A program made the translations under genes and the position numbers. Positions 7,838-15,336 of a DNA stretch of 19,316 nt are shown piece after piece. Location: NCBI GenBank assembly GCA_050050115.1, contig JASFUX010000028.1:1-19316 (forward strand), written 5' to 3'. The number at the start of each line of letters is the position of its first letter. The first letter of the stretch is position 1. The DNA is from JASFUX01 sp050050115 (GTDB lineage Bacteria; Pseudomonadota; Alphaproteobacteria; Caulobacterales; Maricaulaceae). The notes beneath the pieces were generated by a model that saw only the letters and a program-made list of their open reading frames with translations, did not search any database and was not told where the DNA came from.

Positions 7838-10104
7838 TGCCTGACGCGCCTAATCCTGGAGATCTTGGAACAGGCGACATCGACCGAGACGCCGTGCTCG
7901 CCCTCATCCGCGAGCACCACGGCGCCTGGGGCAAGCGCGAGATCGCGCGCGCGCTGAAGCTCGCCGCCCACGAAAAGACGGCGCTCAAAGCCCTGCTGCG
8001 CGAGCTGGAGCACGAAGGCCGCATCGAACGCAGCAGCCGCCGGGGCTACGTCGTTGTCGGCGACGCGCCCAAGGTCGCTGTCGTCGAATTCACCGGTCAT
8101 GACGAAGACGGCGACCTGATCGGCCGGCTCGCGACGCACCACGAAGATCACGCCGGTCCGGTGATCCGTCTGGTCGAACAGCGCGGACGACGCGCGGCCC
8201 AGCCCGCCCTCGGCGTCGGCGATCGCGCTCTTGCGCGGCTGCAGCCGGCCGAGGACGGCGTTCTCGAAGCCCGGGTCATCAAGAAGCTGCCGCGCGAGCG
8301 TCGACGCATGGTCGGTGTCGTCCGGCGCGGCCCCCACGGTCTTCAAATCGAGTCGGCCGAACGCGGCGGGCGCGGCGGCTACGCCGTGCGCGGTGCGGAA
8401 ACGCATCAGCTCGAGGACGGCGATCTCGTCGCCTTCACGACCGAGCCCGAGCGCAGGCGCGGTCTGCGCCTCGCCCACGTCTCAGAGGTGATCGGCCGCG
8501 CCGACGGCCCGCACGCCGCCACGGTCCTCGCCGCTCACGCACACGGGATCGAAGACGGGTTCGCCGATGCGGAGATCAAAGAAGTCGAGAGCTTGAAGCC
8601 GGTGACGGTGAAGGGCCGCGAAGATCTCACCAAGATCCCTCTGATCACCATCGACCCCGAAGACGCGCGCGACCACGACGACGCCGTCTGGGCCGAAGCG
8701 GATTCCTCTGAGGGCAACAAAGGCGGCTTCACCGTCATCGTCGCCATCGCCGACGTCGCCGCCTACGTCCGCCCCGGCGGCGCGCTCGACCGCGGGGCGG
8801 AGCGGCGCGGCGTATCGACCTATTTCCCCGACCGGGTCGCGCCAATGCTGCCCGAGCGGTTGTCGACCGACCTCTGCAGCTTGAAAGAAAATGAGCCCCG
8901 CCCTTGCCTCGCCGTGCGCATGACCTTCAACGCCCAAGGCGACAAGGTTCGCCATCGCTTCGTACGCGGCTGGATGCGCTCTGCGGCCAAGCTCTCCTAC
9001 GAGCAGGCCCAGCGCGCCATCGACGGCGAACCAGATGAAACGGCGGCGCCCTTGCTCGCTCCGGTCTTGAAACCGCTGTGGGCGGCCTACAAGGCGGTCA
9101 GCGCCGCGCGGGAGCGACGCAATCCGCTGGAGATCGTCGCGCCGGAACGCCGGATCCTGCTCGACGACGCCGGCCGCGTGCGCGAAATCGTCAAGCGCGC
9201 GCCGCTCGACGCTCACAAGCTGATCGAAGAGTTCATGATCCAGGCGAACGTCTCCGCCGCTGAAACGCTCGAGAAAAAGAAGCGCACCTTCATCTACCGT
9301 GTCCACGAAGAGCCGGCGCGCGAAAAGATCGATGCGCTGACGGACTTTCTACCGCAAGTCGGGCTCAAGTGGTCGAAAGGCGAACGCGCAACGACCAAGC
9401 GCTTCAACGCGCTGCTCGACCGCGCCGCGAAGTCCGAACATGCCGAGGTGGTCAACGAAATGGTGCTGCGCACGCAATCGCAGGCCGTCTATTCGACCGA
9501 GAACCTCGGCCACTTTGGCTTGAACCTGGCGCGCTATGCTCACTTCACTTCGCCGATCCGTCGGTATGCGGATCTGACCGTCCACCGCGCGCTCATCGCC
9601 TCGCTCAGCCTACCGGACGCGGCGGACGCTGAAGGCGAGGACGAGGCAAGGCTTGCGGGCGTCGCCGAGCGCATCTCGACCGCGGAACGCCGCGCCATGG
9701 CCGCCGAGCGCGACGCGGCGGACGGCTACCTTTCCGCCTACCTCGCCGACCGCGTCGGCGCGGTGTTCAAGGCGCGCATCACCGGGCTCAACCGCGCGGG
9801 CTGCTTCGTCCGCTTGCTCGAAACGGGGGCCGAGGGCCTCGCGCCCGCCAGCCGACTGGGCGAAGAGCGCTTCCACCACGACGCGCGCGCGCAGGCCTTG
9901 GTCGGCGAGCGCTCCGGCGCGCGCTATCGCCTGGGCCGGCCGGTCGAGGTGCGGCTGATCGAAGCGACGCCGGTATCGGGGGGCTTGCTGTTCGACATCC
10001 TGACCGAGCCGGAGAAAGGCGACCGGCCGACCAGGCGCGGCCGCGGCGGGACAAAGCAAGGTCGCGGCGGCGCGCGGCGGCGCTCGAAGCATTCGCGATC
10101 CTAG
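7837..10104 (+). CDS. rnr: Ribonuclease R (RNase II/R family exoribonuclease)
   Basis: This processive 3'-to-5' hydrolytic exoribonuclease can degrade structured RNA and takes part in rRNA quality control and mRNA turnover. The 755-residue product has an N-terminal winged-helix region (AVLALIREHHGAWGKREIARAL), cold-shock-type OB domains, and the RNB catalytic domain with IDPEDARDHDDAV (D273, D279, D281, D282 as the metal-binding Asp cluster). Further family motifs are YFPDRVAPMLPERLSTDLCS and FTSPIRRYADLTVHR. A C-terminal S1 domain (about 635-720) and a basic Arg/Gly/Lys tail follow. The GTG start overlaps the topA stop by one base, so it depends on topA translation or a shared transcript; an AAGG lies about 12 bp upstream. 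Full length puts it with RNase R rather than the shorter RNase II. Confidence 0.96.
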   Translation: MPDAPNPGDLGTGDIDRDAVLALIREHHGAWGKREIARALKLAAHEKTALKALLRELEHEGRIERSSRRGYVVVGDAPKVAVVEFTGHDEDGDLIGRLATHHEDHAGPVIRLVEQRGRRAAQPALGVGDRALARLQPAEDGVLEARVIKKLPRERRRMVGVVRRGPHGLQIESAERGGRGGYAVRGAETHQLEDGDLVAFTTEPERRRGLRLAHVSEVIGRADGPHAATVLAAHAHGIEDGFADAEIKEVESLKPVTVKGREDLTKIPLITIDPEDARDHDDAVWAEADSSEGNKGGFTVIVAIADVAAYVRPGGALDRGAERRGVSTYFPDRVAPMLPERLSTDLCSLKENEPRPCLAVRMTFNAQGDKVRHRFVRGWMRSAAKLSYEQAQRAIDGEPDETAAPLLAPVLKPLWAAYKAVSAARERRNPLEIVAPERRILLDDAGRVREIVKRAPLDAHKLIEEFMIQANVSAAETLEKKKRTFIYRVHEEPAREKIDALTDFLPQVGLKWSKGERATTKRFNALLDRAAKSEHAEVVNEMVLRTQSQAVYSTENLGHFGLNLARYAHFTSPIRRYADLTVHRALIASLSLPDAADAEGEDEARLAGVAERISTAERRAMAAERDAADGYLSAYLADRVGAVFKARITGLNRAGCFVRLLETGAEGLAPASRLGEERFHHDARAQALVGERSGARYRLGRPVEVRLIEATPVSGGLLFDILTEPEKGDRPTRRGRGGTKQGRGGARRRSKHSRS

Positions 10105-10161
10105 TTGTCGCGCCCGCGCGAGACCGGGCTATCATGCCGGCCAACCGGGGAGGACGTATTG

Positions 10162-10860
10162 GTGATACAAGAGGCGACGACCAAGGCGCAGACGCGCCGC
10201 GTCCGACCGCGGCCGGCGGCGACGCTCGTGCTGTTGCGCGAGGGCGCTGGCGGCCTCGAGGTTCTGATGGGCCGGCGTGCGCTCAAGCACCGCTTCATGC
10301 CCGGCAAGATGGTCTTCCCCGGGGGCCGCGTAGACGCGAGCGATGCCGCAGGTCCCGCGGACGGCCCGCCGCCGGAGCCCGGCGCCGCGATCCTCAGGCG
10401 TCGCTGGGGCGAGCGGCGCGCCTTCGCGCCGGCGCTCGCCGCGATCCGGGAAACCTACGAAGAAACCGGGCTGCTGGTCGGCCGCGCCGTCAGCGACACG
10501 GACATGTCCGTCGCGCCCGCCCCGTGGGCGCCGTTTGAAGCGGCCGGGCTGACGCCGGCCGTCTCCCGGCTGAAGCTGATCGCCCGCGCGATCACCCCCG
10601 CGTCCCGGCCAATGCGCTTTGACACTTGGTTCTTCATGGCGCGCGCGGAAGAACTCGACCTCGGCGGAACCGAGCGCCCGAGCGCCGAACTAGAGGAAGT
10701 CGCCTGGTTTCCCTTGGCGACCGCTCACAAGGAGGACTGCCCGCGGATCACCGAGGCCATGCTGGCGGAGATCAACCGACGCGTCCGCGCCCCCGAGGAC
10801 GAGCCCCCGATGTTCGTCCGCACCATCAAAGAGAAGTCCGTGCGCGTGACGCTGACCTGA
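10162..10860 (+). CDS. Nudix hydrolase with insertion in the Nudix box (NUDT19-like)
   Basis: Nudix proteins hydrolyse nucleoside diphosphates linked to another moiety, using a metal-binding Nudix helix. This 232-residue product has PGGRVDAS (GG at 54-55) and, about 40 residues later, IRETYEETGLLVG (R96, E97, E100, E101, G103). In standard members those parts are much closer (GX5EX7REUXEEXGU), so roughly 27 extra residues interrupt the box, resembling the NUDT19 (CoA-pyrophosphatase-like) group. The substrate is not predictable here. The frame is open from TTG 10105, just after the rnr stop, but a strong GGGGAGG at 10147-10153 supports starting at GTG 10162 (8-nt spacing) or TTG 10159. It is probably co-transcribed with topA-rnr. 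Confidence 0.88.
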   Translation: MIQEATTKAQTRRVRPRPAATLVLLREGAGGLEVLMGRRALKHRFMPGKMVFPGGRVDASDAAGPADGPPPEPGAAILRRRWGERRAFAPALAAIRETYEETGLLVGRAVSDTDMSVAPAPWAPFEAAGLTPAVSRLKLIARAITPASRPMRFDTWFFMARAEELDLGGTERPSAELEEVAWFPLATAHKEDCPRITEAMLAEINRRVRAPEDEPPMFVRTIKEKSVRVTLT

Positions 10861-10875
10861 GGCGCGCCGCCGATA

Positions 10876-10903
10876 TTGACATCACGCCCGCGATGAACAT
10901 GAT
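10876..10903 (+). promoter_or_regulatory. rpmG: Putative sigma-70-type promoter for rpmG
   Basis: TTGACA at 10876-10881 is a perfect -35 box. CATGAT at 10898-10903 matches four of six -10 positions at 16-bp spacing. It lies between the Nudix stop and rpmG, placing transcription start about 20 bp ahead of the rpmG Shine-Dalgarno. It would let the ribosomal protein be expressed independently of the upstream genes. Confidence 0.5.
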
Positions 10904-10930
10904 CCCGGCCTCGCGCTGCGGAGAGACGTC

Positions 10931-11098
10931 ATGGCCAAGCCGACCACCATCAAGATCCGGCTCAATTCGACCGCCGACACCGGCTACTTCTACGTCACCA
11001 AGAAGAACACCCGGACCATGACCGAGAAGATGGTCGTGCGGAAGTACGACCCCGTCGCCCGCAAGCACGTCGAATTCAAGGAAGGCAAGATCAAGTAA
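10931..11098 (+). CDS. rpmG: 50S ribosomal protein L33
   Basis: This 55-residue basic protein of the large ribosomal subunit was read directly from the sequence. It begins MAKPTTIKIRLNSTADTGYF, continues with YVTKKNTRTMTEKM and ends at TAA 11096-11098, all typical of L33. It contains no cysteine, so it is the zinc-independent (C-minus) form. GGAGAG at 10920-10925 is a well-placed ribosome binding site. It is the last plus-strand gene of the topA-rnr-Nudix block and is convergent with pleD, whose stop is 45 bp away. The rnr-Nudix-rpmG-pleD-divK order is typical of Caulobacter-like alphaproteobacteria as I recall it. Confidence 0.97.
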   Translation: MAKPTTIKIRLNSTADTGYFYVTKKNTRTMTEKMVVRKYDPVARKHVEFKEGKIK

Positions 11099-11099
11099 G

Positions 11100-11130
11100 G
11101 CGCTGACGCCGCTTGATTTTCTCTCAGCGC
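11100..11130. repeat. Inverted repeat between convergent rpmG and pleD
   Basis: GCGCTGA (11100-11106) and TCAGCGC (11124-11130) are perfect 7-bp arms around a 17-nt loop, in the 45-bp gap between two converging genes. Position suggests a shared terminator, but neither strand has a T-run after the stem and the loop is long, so intrinsic termination is doubtful. Confidence 0.3.
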
Positions 11131-11143
11131 AAGACGCTGATCA

Positions 11144-12532
11144 TCACGCTGCGTCGGGCCGTTTGACGCGGGCCAGCACGACGCGGTTGCGGCCGCGCTG
11201 CTTGGCCGCATAGAGCGCCTGGTCGGCGCGCTTGATCAGCCGGTTGAGGTCGTCGCCCGGCTCCAGGCTGGCCACTCCGAGACTGACCGTCACGTCCAGC
11301 TCGACGCCCTTCGCCGCCGAGATCGGCTTGTCCTGAACCGCTCGGCGGATCCGCTCGGCGACCGAGCGCGCGGCGTCGAGATCGGCGTCCGGCATGATCA
11401 CCACGAACTCCTCGCCGCCGTAGCGGCAGGCGGCGTCGATGGCGCGCACGTTGATCGCCAGCCGGCCGGCGAACTCGCGCAACACCACGTCCCCGGCGTC
11501 GTGGCCGTGGGCGTCGTTGATCTGCTTGAAGTGGTCGATGTCCGCGATGATGACCGCGACCGACTTGCCTTCCCCGTGCGCCGACGAGATCAGCTCGGTC
11601 AGCTGGGAGTTGAGATAGCGCCGGTTGTGCAGGCCCGTCAGCTGGTCGGTGACCGCCATCTCCAGGCTATGATCGAGGCTGGCGCGCAGGTAGTCGGCGT
11701 AGCGCTTGCGCTTGACCAGGGTGCGCACCCGCGCGTCGAGCTCCTGGGCGTCCGACGGCGAGGACAGGACGTCGTTGACCCCGATGTCGAGCGCCCGGAC
11801 CAGCCGGTCGCGATCAGCCTCGTCAACGATGGCCAGCACGGGCAGGCGCCGCGTCGCTTCGTCCGAGCGCAGCCGCGCCGCAAGGCGCAGCCCGTCGAAC
11901 GAGCGCGCTTTCAAGTCGAGAATGATCAGATCCCACGGTCCGCGCGCCGCAGCGACCGCGCGCCGCGGGTCGGTCTCGAGCTGGGGGTGATGTCGCTCGG
12001 AAAGACGCTCGACGAGCCGCTCTCCAATCCGCCCCGGATCGTCGACCACGAGGATGCGCGAGCCCTCCGCAACGTCGACCGCCGGGTTGACGCCGTCGCC
12101 TTCGGCGATGACGCCGATCTCGCGTCCCGACTGTCGACGCGAACGCAGCTCGTCCATCACCGACTTCAGCCGCAAGAGGCTGCGCACCCGGGCGAACAGG
12201 ATCACGTCGTCGATCGGCTTGGTCAGAAAATCGTCGGCGCCCGCCTCGAGGCCGCGCACCCGGTCCTCGGGCTGATCGAGCGCCGTGACCATGACGATGG
12301 GGACATGGCTGTGGGCGGGGTCTTGCTTGATGATGCGCGTGGCTTCGTAGCCGTCCATGCGCGGCATCATCACGTCCATGAGGATCAGATCGGGCGAATG
12401 GGTCTTGGTCGCCTCGATCGCCTCGACCCCGTCGTTCGCGGTAACGACGTCGAAGTACTCTGTCTCCAGGCGCGCCTGCAGCAGCCGCCGGTTCGGCTCA
12501 TGGTCGTCGGCGACGAGAATGCGGCCGGCCAT
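11144..12532 (-). CDS. pleD: Diguanylate cyclase response regulator PleD
   Basis: PleD makes cyclic di-GMP from two GTP when phosphorylated, and in Caulobacter drives flagellum loss and stalk growth at the pole. The 462-residue protein has the PleD layout REC-REC-GGDEF. REC1 keeps the full acceptor set (D9/D10, D53 in LILMDVMMP, T83, K105). REC2 (about 158-275) has D164/D165 and D206 in LIILDLKA, but S258 where the conserved Lys should be. The GGDEF domain carries DQLTGLHNRRYL, IADIDHFKQIND, the active site GGEEF (372-376) and the inhibitory I-site R363-A-I-D366, so product feedback inhibition is expected. The ATG at 12532 has GGGGAGA 7 nt upstream on the minus strand. It follows divK by 17 bp and is likely in one operon with it. 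Confidence 0.96.
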   Translation of the reverse strand: MAGRILVADDHEPNRRLLQARLETEYFDVVTANDGVEAIEATKTHSPDLILMDVMMPRMDGYEATRIIKQDPAHSHVPIVMVTALDQPEDRVRGLEAGADDFLTKPIDDVILFARVRSLLRLKSVMDELRSRRQSGREIGVIAEGDGVNPAVDVAEGSRILVVDDPGRIGERLVERLSERHHPQLETDPRRAVAAARGPWDLIILDLKARSFDGLRLAARLRSDEATRRLPVLAIVDEADRDRLVRALDIGVNDVLSSPSDAQELDARVRTLVKRKRYADYLRASLDHSLEMAVTDQLTGLHNRRYLNSQLTELISSAHGEGKSVAVIIADIDHFKQINDAHGHDAGDVVLREFAGRLAINVRAIDAACRYGGEEFVVIMPDADLDAARSVAERIRRAVQDKPISAAKGVELDVTVSLGVASLEPGDDLNRLIKRADQALYAAKQRGRNRVVLARVKRPDAA

Positions 12533-12549
12533 CCGCGATCTCCCCGCGC

Positions 12550-12918
12550 CTAGTCCTTCAGGAACTGTTCGACGGTCTGAAGAAACGACGCAACGGTAAT
12601 CGGCTTGGAGATGTAGGCTTCACAGCCGCCTGCGCGGATGCGCTCTTCGTCGCCTTTCATCGCGAATGCCGTAATCGCAACGACCGGGATCTCCTTAAGA
12701 TCGGTATCTTCCTTAAGCCATCCGGTAACCACGAGGCCTGAGACCTCGGGCAGCTGAATGTCCATCAGGATAAGATCGGGTCTGTGCTCGCGAGCGAGTT
12801 CGACCGCCTTCATGCCCTCGCGGGTCTGAAAGGTCTCATAGCCCTTCGCTTCGAGCAGATCATGAAACAGCTTCATGTTCAGCTCGTTGTCTTCGACGAT
12901 GAGAACCTTCTTGGGCAT
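12550..12918 (-). CDS. divK: Single-domain response regulator DivK
   Basis: DivK is a CheY-like receiver without an output domain. In Caulobacter it is phosphorylated by DivJ, dephosphorylated by PleC, and acts on the CckA-CtrA pathway through DivL and on PleD. The 122-residue product (MPKKVLIVEDNELNMKLF) resembles Caulobacter DivK very closely by memory, with D9/D10-type acidic residues in VEDN, phospho-acceptor D53 in LILMDIQLPE, TAFAMKGDEERI and the YISKP Lys. An in-frame ATG four codons upstream (12930) is possible. The start at 12918 is preferred because it gives the same N-terminus and D53 numbering as the family; neither start has a strong Shine-Dalgarno. It is the first gene of the divK-pleD pair. 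Confidence 0.95.
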   Translation of the reverse strand: MPKKVLIVEDNELNMKLFHDLLEAKGYETFQTREGMKAVELAREHRPDLILMDIQLPEVSGLVVTGWLKEDTDLKEIPVVAITAFAMKGDEERIRAGGCEAYISKPITVASFLQTVEQFLKD

Positions 12919-12948
12919 TGCTTGCAGCATCTAACCGCTCGTCCGACC

Positions 12949-13007
12949 GAATCGACGCACTCCGACTCGCGCGAGAGCTTGGCGGGCGCGGGTTAACCCT
13001 GAGTAAC
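12949..13007. promoter_or_regulatory. divK: Candidate cell-cycle regulatory sites upstream of divK (GANTC pair, TTAAC element)
   Basis: Within 90 bp upstream of divK there are two GANTC sites, the CcrM methylation sequence of alphaproteobacteria (GAATC 12949-12953 and GACTC 12964-12968), and an 8-bp palindrome GGTTAACC (12991-12998) followed by GTAAC (13003-13007). The last two resemble an imperfect CtrA site (consensus TTAA-N7-TTAA): one half is exact, but the spacing is 6 and the second half has one mismatch. Sites are seen; regulation is inferred. Confidence 0.3.
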
Positions 13008-13040
13008 GATCTTCGTCCCAGCAGGCGTCTGCTCGGCGCT

Positions 13041-13070
13041 ATATTAAATCGAATATGAACTCGGTTCGAT
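13041..13070. promoter_or_regulatory. AT-rich island with inverted repeats ahead of the fructokinase gene
   Basis: In an otherwise GC-rich window, 13041-13060 is strongly AT-rich and holds ATATT (13041-13045) / AATAT (13052-13056). ATCGAA (13048-13053) / TTCGAT (13065-13070) forms a second inverted pair. It sits about 55-80 bp before the fructokinase start and is the likely core promoter or operator for mak-dinB, possibly shared with divK. No convincing -35 at 16-18 bp was found for either strand. Confidence 0.3.
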
Positions 13071-13122
13071 AAATCCAAGTGAAGCCGCTGCAGCGGATCG
13101 CGCCCAATACATGTGGACGACC

Positions 13123-14040
13123 ATGCGATTAGGTGTGGATATCGGCGGTACTAAGCTCGAAACAGCGTTTTTGGGCCCAGACGGCGCGATTCTAGCCCGC
13201 GTTCGTCGTCCAACGCCGCCGGACTATGATTCGCTCGTGCGCGCAGTGGCGGACCTTGTCGCCGAGTGCGAGCGCGAAGCCGGCGCGCCGCTTGGCGCGG
13301 CGCGCATCGGCGTCGCCCATCCGGGCTCGATCAGCCCCGCCACAGGGCTCATCCGCAACTCCAACTCGACGTGGCTCAACGGCCGGCCGCTCGATCGGGA
13401 CCTTGCGACCGCATTCGGCCGGCCCGTCAGGCTGAGCAACGACGCGGACTGCTTTGCGCTCTCCGAAGCCGTCGACGGCGCCGGCGCGGGCGCCGAGATT
13501 GTCTTCGGCGTCATCCTCGGCACCGGCGTCGGCGGCGGGGTGGCCGTCGGGGGCAAGCTGCTCGACGGCGCGCAGGCGATCGCCGGGGAATGGGGCCACA
13601 CGCCCCTGCCCTGGCTCCAACCCGACGAGTTTCCGGGGCCGACCTGCTGGTGCGGCAAAGCGGGCTGCATCGAGACCTTCTTGTGCGGACCGGCGTTGAG
13701 CGCCTCCTACGAGGCGATTTGCGGAGCGAAGGTAGATGGCCAGGAACTCGCCGCGCGCGCACACGCCGGAGAGCCAGCCGCCCGCACCGCGCTCGAGCTT
13801 TACGTCCATCGCCTCGCCCGCGCGCTGGCGGGCGTGATCAACCTGCTCGATCCCAACGTGATCGTCCTGGGCGGCGGAGTGTCCAACATCGCCGGCCTCG
13901 CCGAGGCCGTGCAGGCGCAGCTCGGCGAGCATGTCTTCTCAGACGTCGTGCGCACGCGGGTCGTCAAGAACCGGCACGGCGACTCCTCGGGCGTACGCGG
14001 CGCGGCGTGGCTCTGGCACGCGGGCGATGCGGACGAATGA
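13123..14040 (+). CDS. mak: ROK-family fructokinase (Mak type)
   Basis: This ATP-dependent sugar kinase probably makes fructose 6-phosphate from fructose. The 305-residue product matches E. coli Mak closely from memory. Shared features are the phosphate loop LGVDIGGTKLE (residues 3-13), the GSISPATGLIRNSNSTWLNG stretch, catalytic D107 in SNDADCFALSEAVDGA, the GTGVGGGV nucleotide loop, GEWGHTPLPW, and the ROK zinc site CWCGKAGC (175-182). The C-terminus HGDSSGVRGAAWLW also matches. ATG 13123 gives the family N-terminus; an ATG four codons earlier (13111) is in frame and possible. The frame has no strong Shine-Dalgarno. The stop overlaps the dinB ATG (ATGA, 14037-14040). Exact sugar specificity is inferred from similarity. 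Confidence 0.9.
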   Translation: MRLGVDIGGTKLETAFLGPDGAILARVRRPTPPDYDSLVRAVADLVAECEREAGAPLGAARIGVAHPGSISPATGLIRNSNSTWLNGRPLDRDLATAFGRPVRLSNDADCFALSEAVDGAGAGAEIVFGVILGTGVGGGVAVGGKLLDGAQAIAGEWGHTPLPWLQPDEFPGPTCWCGKAGCIETFLCGPALSASYEAICGAKVDGQELAARAHAGEPAARTALELYVHRLARALAGVINLLDPNVIVLGGGVSNIAGLAEAVQAQLGEHVFSDVVRTRVVKNRHGDSSGVRGAAWLWHAGDADE

Positions 14041-15317
14041 TCGCGAGCGGACCGTCCGCCGGCTGGTGCCGGGACTGCCTCGCGCCCGTTCCGGCGCTCG
14101 CGCCGCCTCGTTGCTCCGATTGCGGATCGCGCCGCTTCGCCGTTCACCCGGAGATCGCAACGCTGTCGATCGCCCATATCGACTGCGACGCTTTTTACGC
14201 CGCAGTTGAAAAGCGCGACGATCCGAGCCTCGCTGAACGTCCCCTGATCATCGGCGGCGGCCGCCGCGGCGTCGTTTCGACAGCCTGCTACATCGCGCGC
14301 GCCTTCGGCGTGCATTCCGCCATGCCGATGTTCAAGGCGCTCGAGCTCTGTCCGGACGCAACCGTGCTCAAACCGCAGATGGCTAAGTACGTCGCCGAGT
14401 CCAAGCGCGTGCGCGCGCTCATGGACGAGATCACACCCATCGTCGAGCCGCTGTCCATTGACGAGGCGTTCCTCGACCTGTCCGGCACCGAGCGCGTGCA
14501 CCATGCGCCGCCGGCGCTGACGTTGATCCGCCTGCAAACCCGCATCGAGGAAGAAGTCGGCATCACCGTTTCGGTCGGCCTGGCGCCAAACAAGTTCCTG
14601 GCGAAGATCGCGTCGGATCTCGACAAGCCGCGCGGCTTCTCCGTGATCGGCGCGGCCGAGGCAGAAGACTTCCTCGCCGACAAGCCAGTGAGCATCATCT
14701 ACGGCGTCGGACCGGCCATGGCGAACGCCCTCGCCAAGGACGGCTATCATAAGATCAAGGACCTCCGACGCGCCAGCGAGCGCGAGTTGGCGAACCGCTA
14801 CGGCGAGACCGGTTTGCGGCTCTATCGGCTGGCGCGCGGCGAGGACGCGCGCGCGGTGAACACGACCCGCGGCCGCAAGAGCATCTCGTCGGAGACGACG
14901 TTCAATCAGGATCTCCATCGCCTCGAAGACCTCGAAGCGGCGCTCTGGCGGCTTTGCGTGCGCATGACCGACAGCGCCAAGGCGAAAGGCTGGGCTGGTC
15001 GGACCGTAACGTTGAAGCTCAAAACCTCCGATCACCGCATCCGTACGCGGCGACGCACGCTCGAGCAGCCCACGCAGCTCGCCGAAACGGCCTTTCGCGT
15101 CACCCAGGAGTTGTTGCGGCCGGAAGCCGACGGTCAGCCTTATCGCCTCATCGGCGCGGGACTGAGCGATCTTGAGCCCGCGGGACCGGACGCGGCCGAC
15201 CTTCTCGACCCCGGCGCTGCGCGACGCGCGGCCGCCGAGCGCGCCGCAGACAAAGCACGGGCGCGCTTCGGCGACGACGCCGTTCAGAAAGGTCGCGGGC
15301 TTCGGCCCAAGAGCTGA
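14037..15317 (+). CDS. dinB: DNA polymerase IV (Y-family translesion polymerase)
   Basis: DinB copies damaged templates with low fidelity. The 426-residue product has the Y-family palm residues: D49 in AHIDCDAFYAAVE, and D142/E143 in LSIDEAFLDL. It also has the finger segment VSTACYIARAFGVHSAMP, VSVGLAPNKFLAKIASD, the thumb helix-hairpin region (IYGVGPAMANAL) and a little-finger domain. An N-terminal extension of about 45 residues carries C11-x2-C14 and C26-x2-C29, a zinc-ribbon-like module found on alphaproteobacterial DinB. The frame is open far upstream into mak, but only because the DNA is GC-rich; ATG 14037, overlapping the mak stop, is the start. No classic beta-clamp motif is obvious at the Arg/Ala-rich C-terminus. 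No alphaproteobacterial SOS box (GTTC-N7-GTTC) is seen next to it. Confidence 0.95.
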   Translation: MIASGPSAGWCRDCLAPVPALAPPRCSDCGSRRFAVHPEIATLSIAHIDCDAFYAAVEKRDDPSLAERPLIIGGGRRGVVSTACYIARAFGVHSAMPMFKALELCPDATVLKPQMAKYVAESKRVRALMDEITPIVEPLSIDEAFLDLSGTERVHHAPPALTLIRLQTRIEEEVGITVSVGLAPNKFLAKIASDLDKPRGFSVIGAAEAEDFLADKPVSIIYGVGPAMANALAKDGYHKIKDLRRASERELANRYGETGLRLYRLARGEDARAVNTTRGRKSISSETTFNQDLHRLEDLEAALWRLCVRMTDSAKAKGWAGRTVTLKLKTSDHRIRTRRRTLEQPTQLAETAFRVTQELLRPEADGQPYRLIGAGLSDLEPAGPDAADLLDPGAARRAAAERAADKARARFGDDAVQKGRGLRPKS

Positions 15318-15336
15318 GGCGCGCCGCTCTCCGATG

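Noticed and set aside
10105..10161. TTG start of the Nudix gene directly after the rnr stop
   Set aside because: The strong GGGGAGG at 10147-10153 lies inside this extension and points to GTG 10162 or TTG 10159.
11501..12553. 350-codon plus-strand frame opposite pleD
   Set aside because: It is antisense to the REC domains of pleD, with repetitive Val/Asp/Arg composition typical of antisense reading.
13266..14036. In-frame N-terminal extension of dinB by 257 codons
   Set aside because: It lies wholly inside mak in another frame and is Arg-rich low-complexity sequence typical of antiframes in GC-rich DNA; the dinB start at 14037 explains the conserved part.
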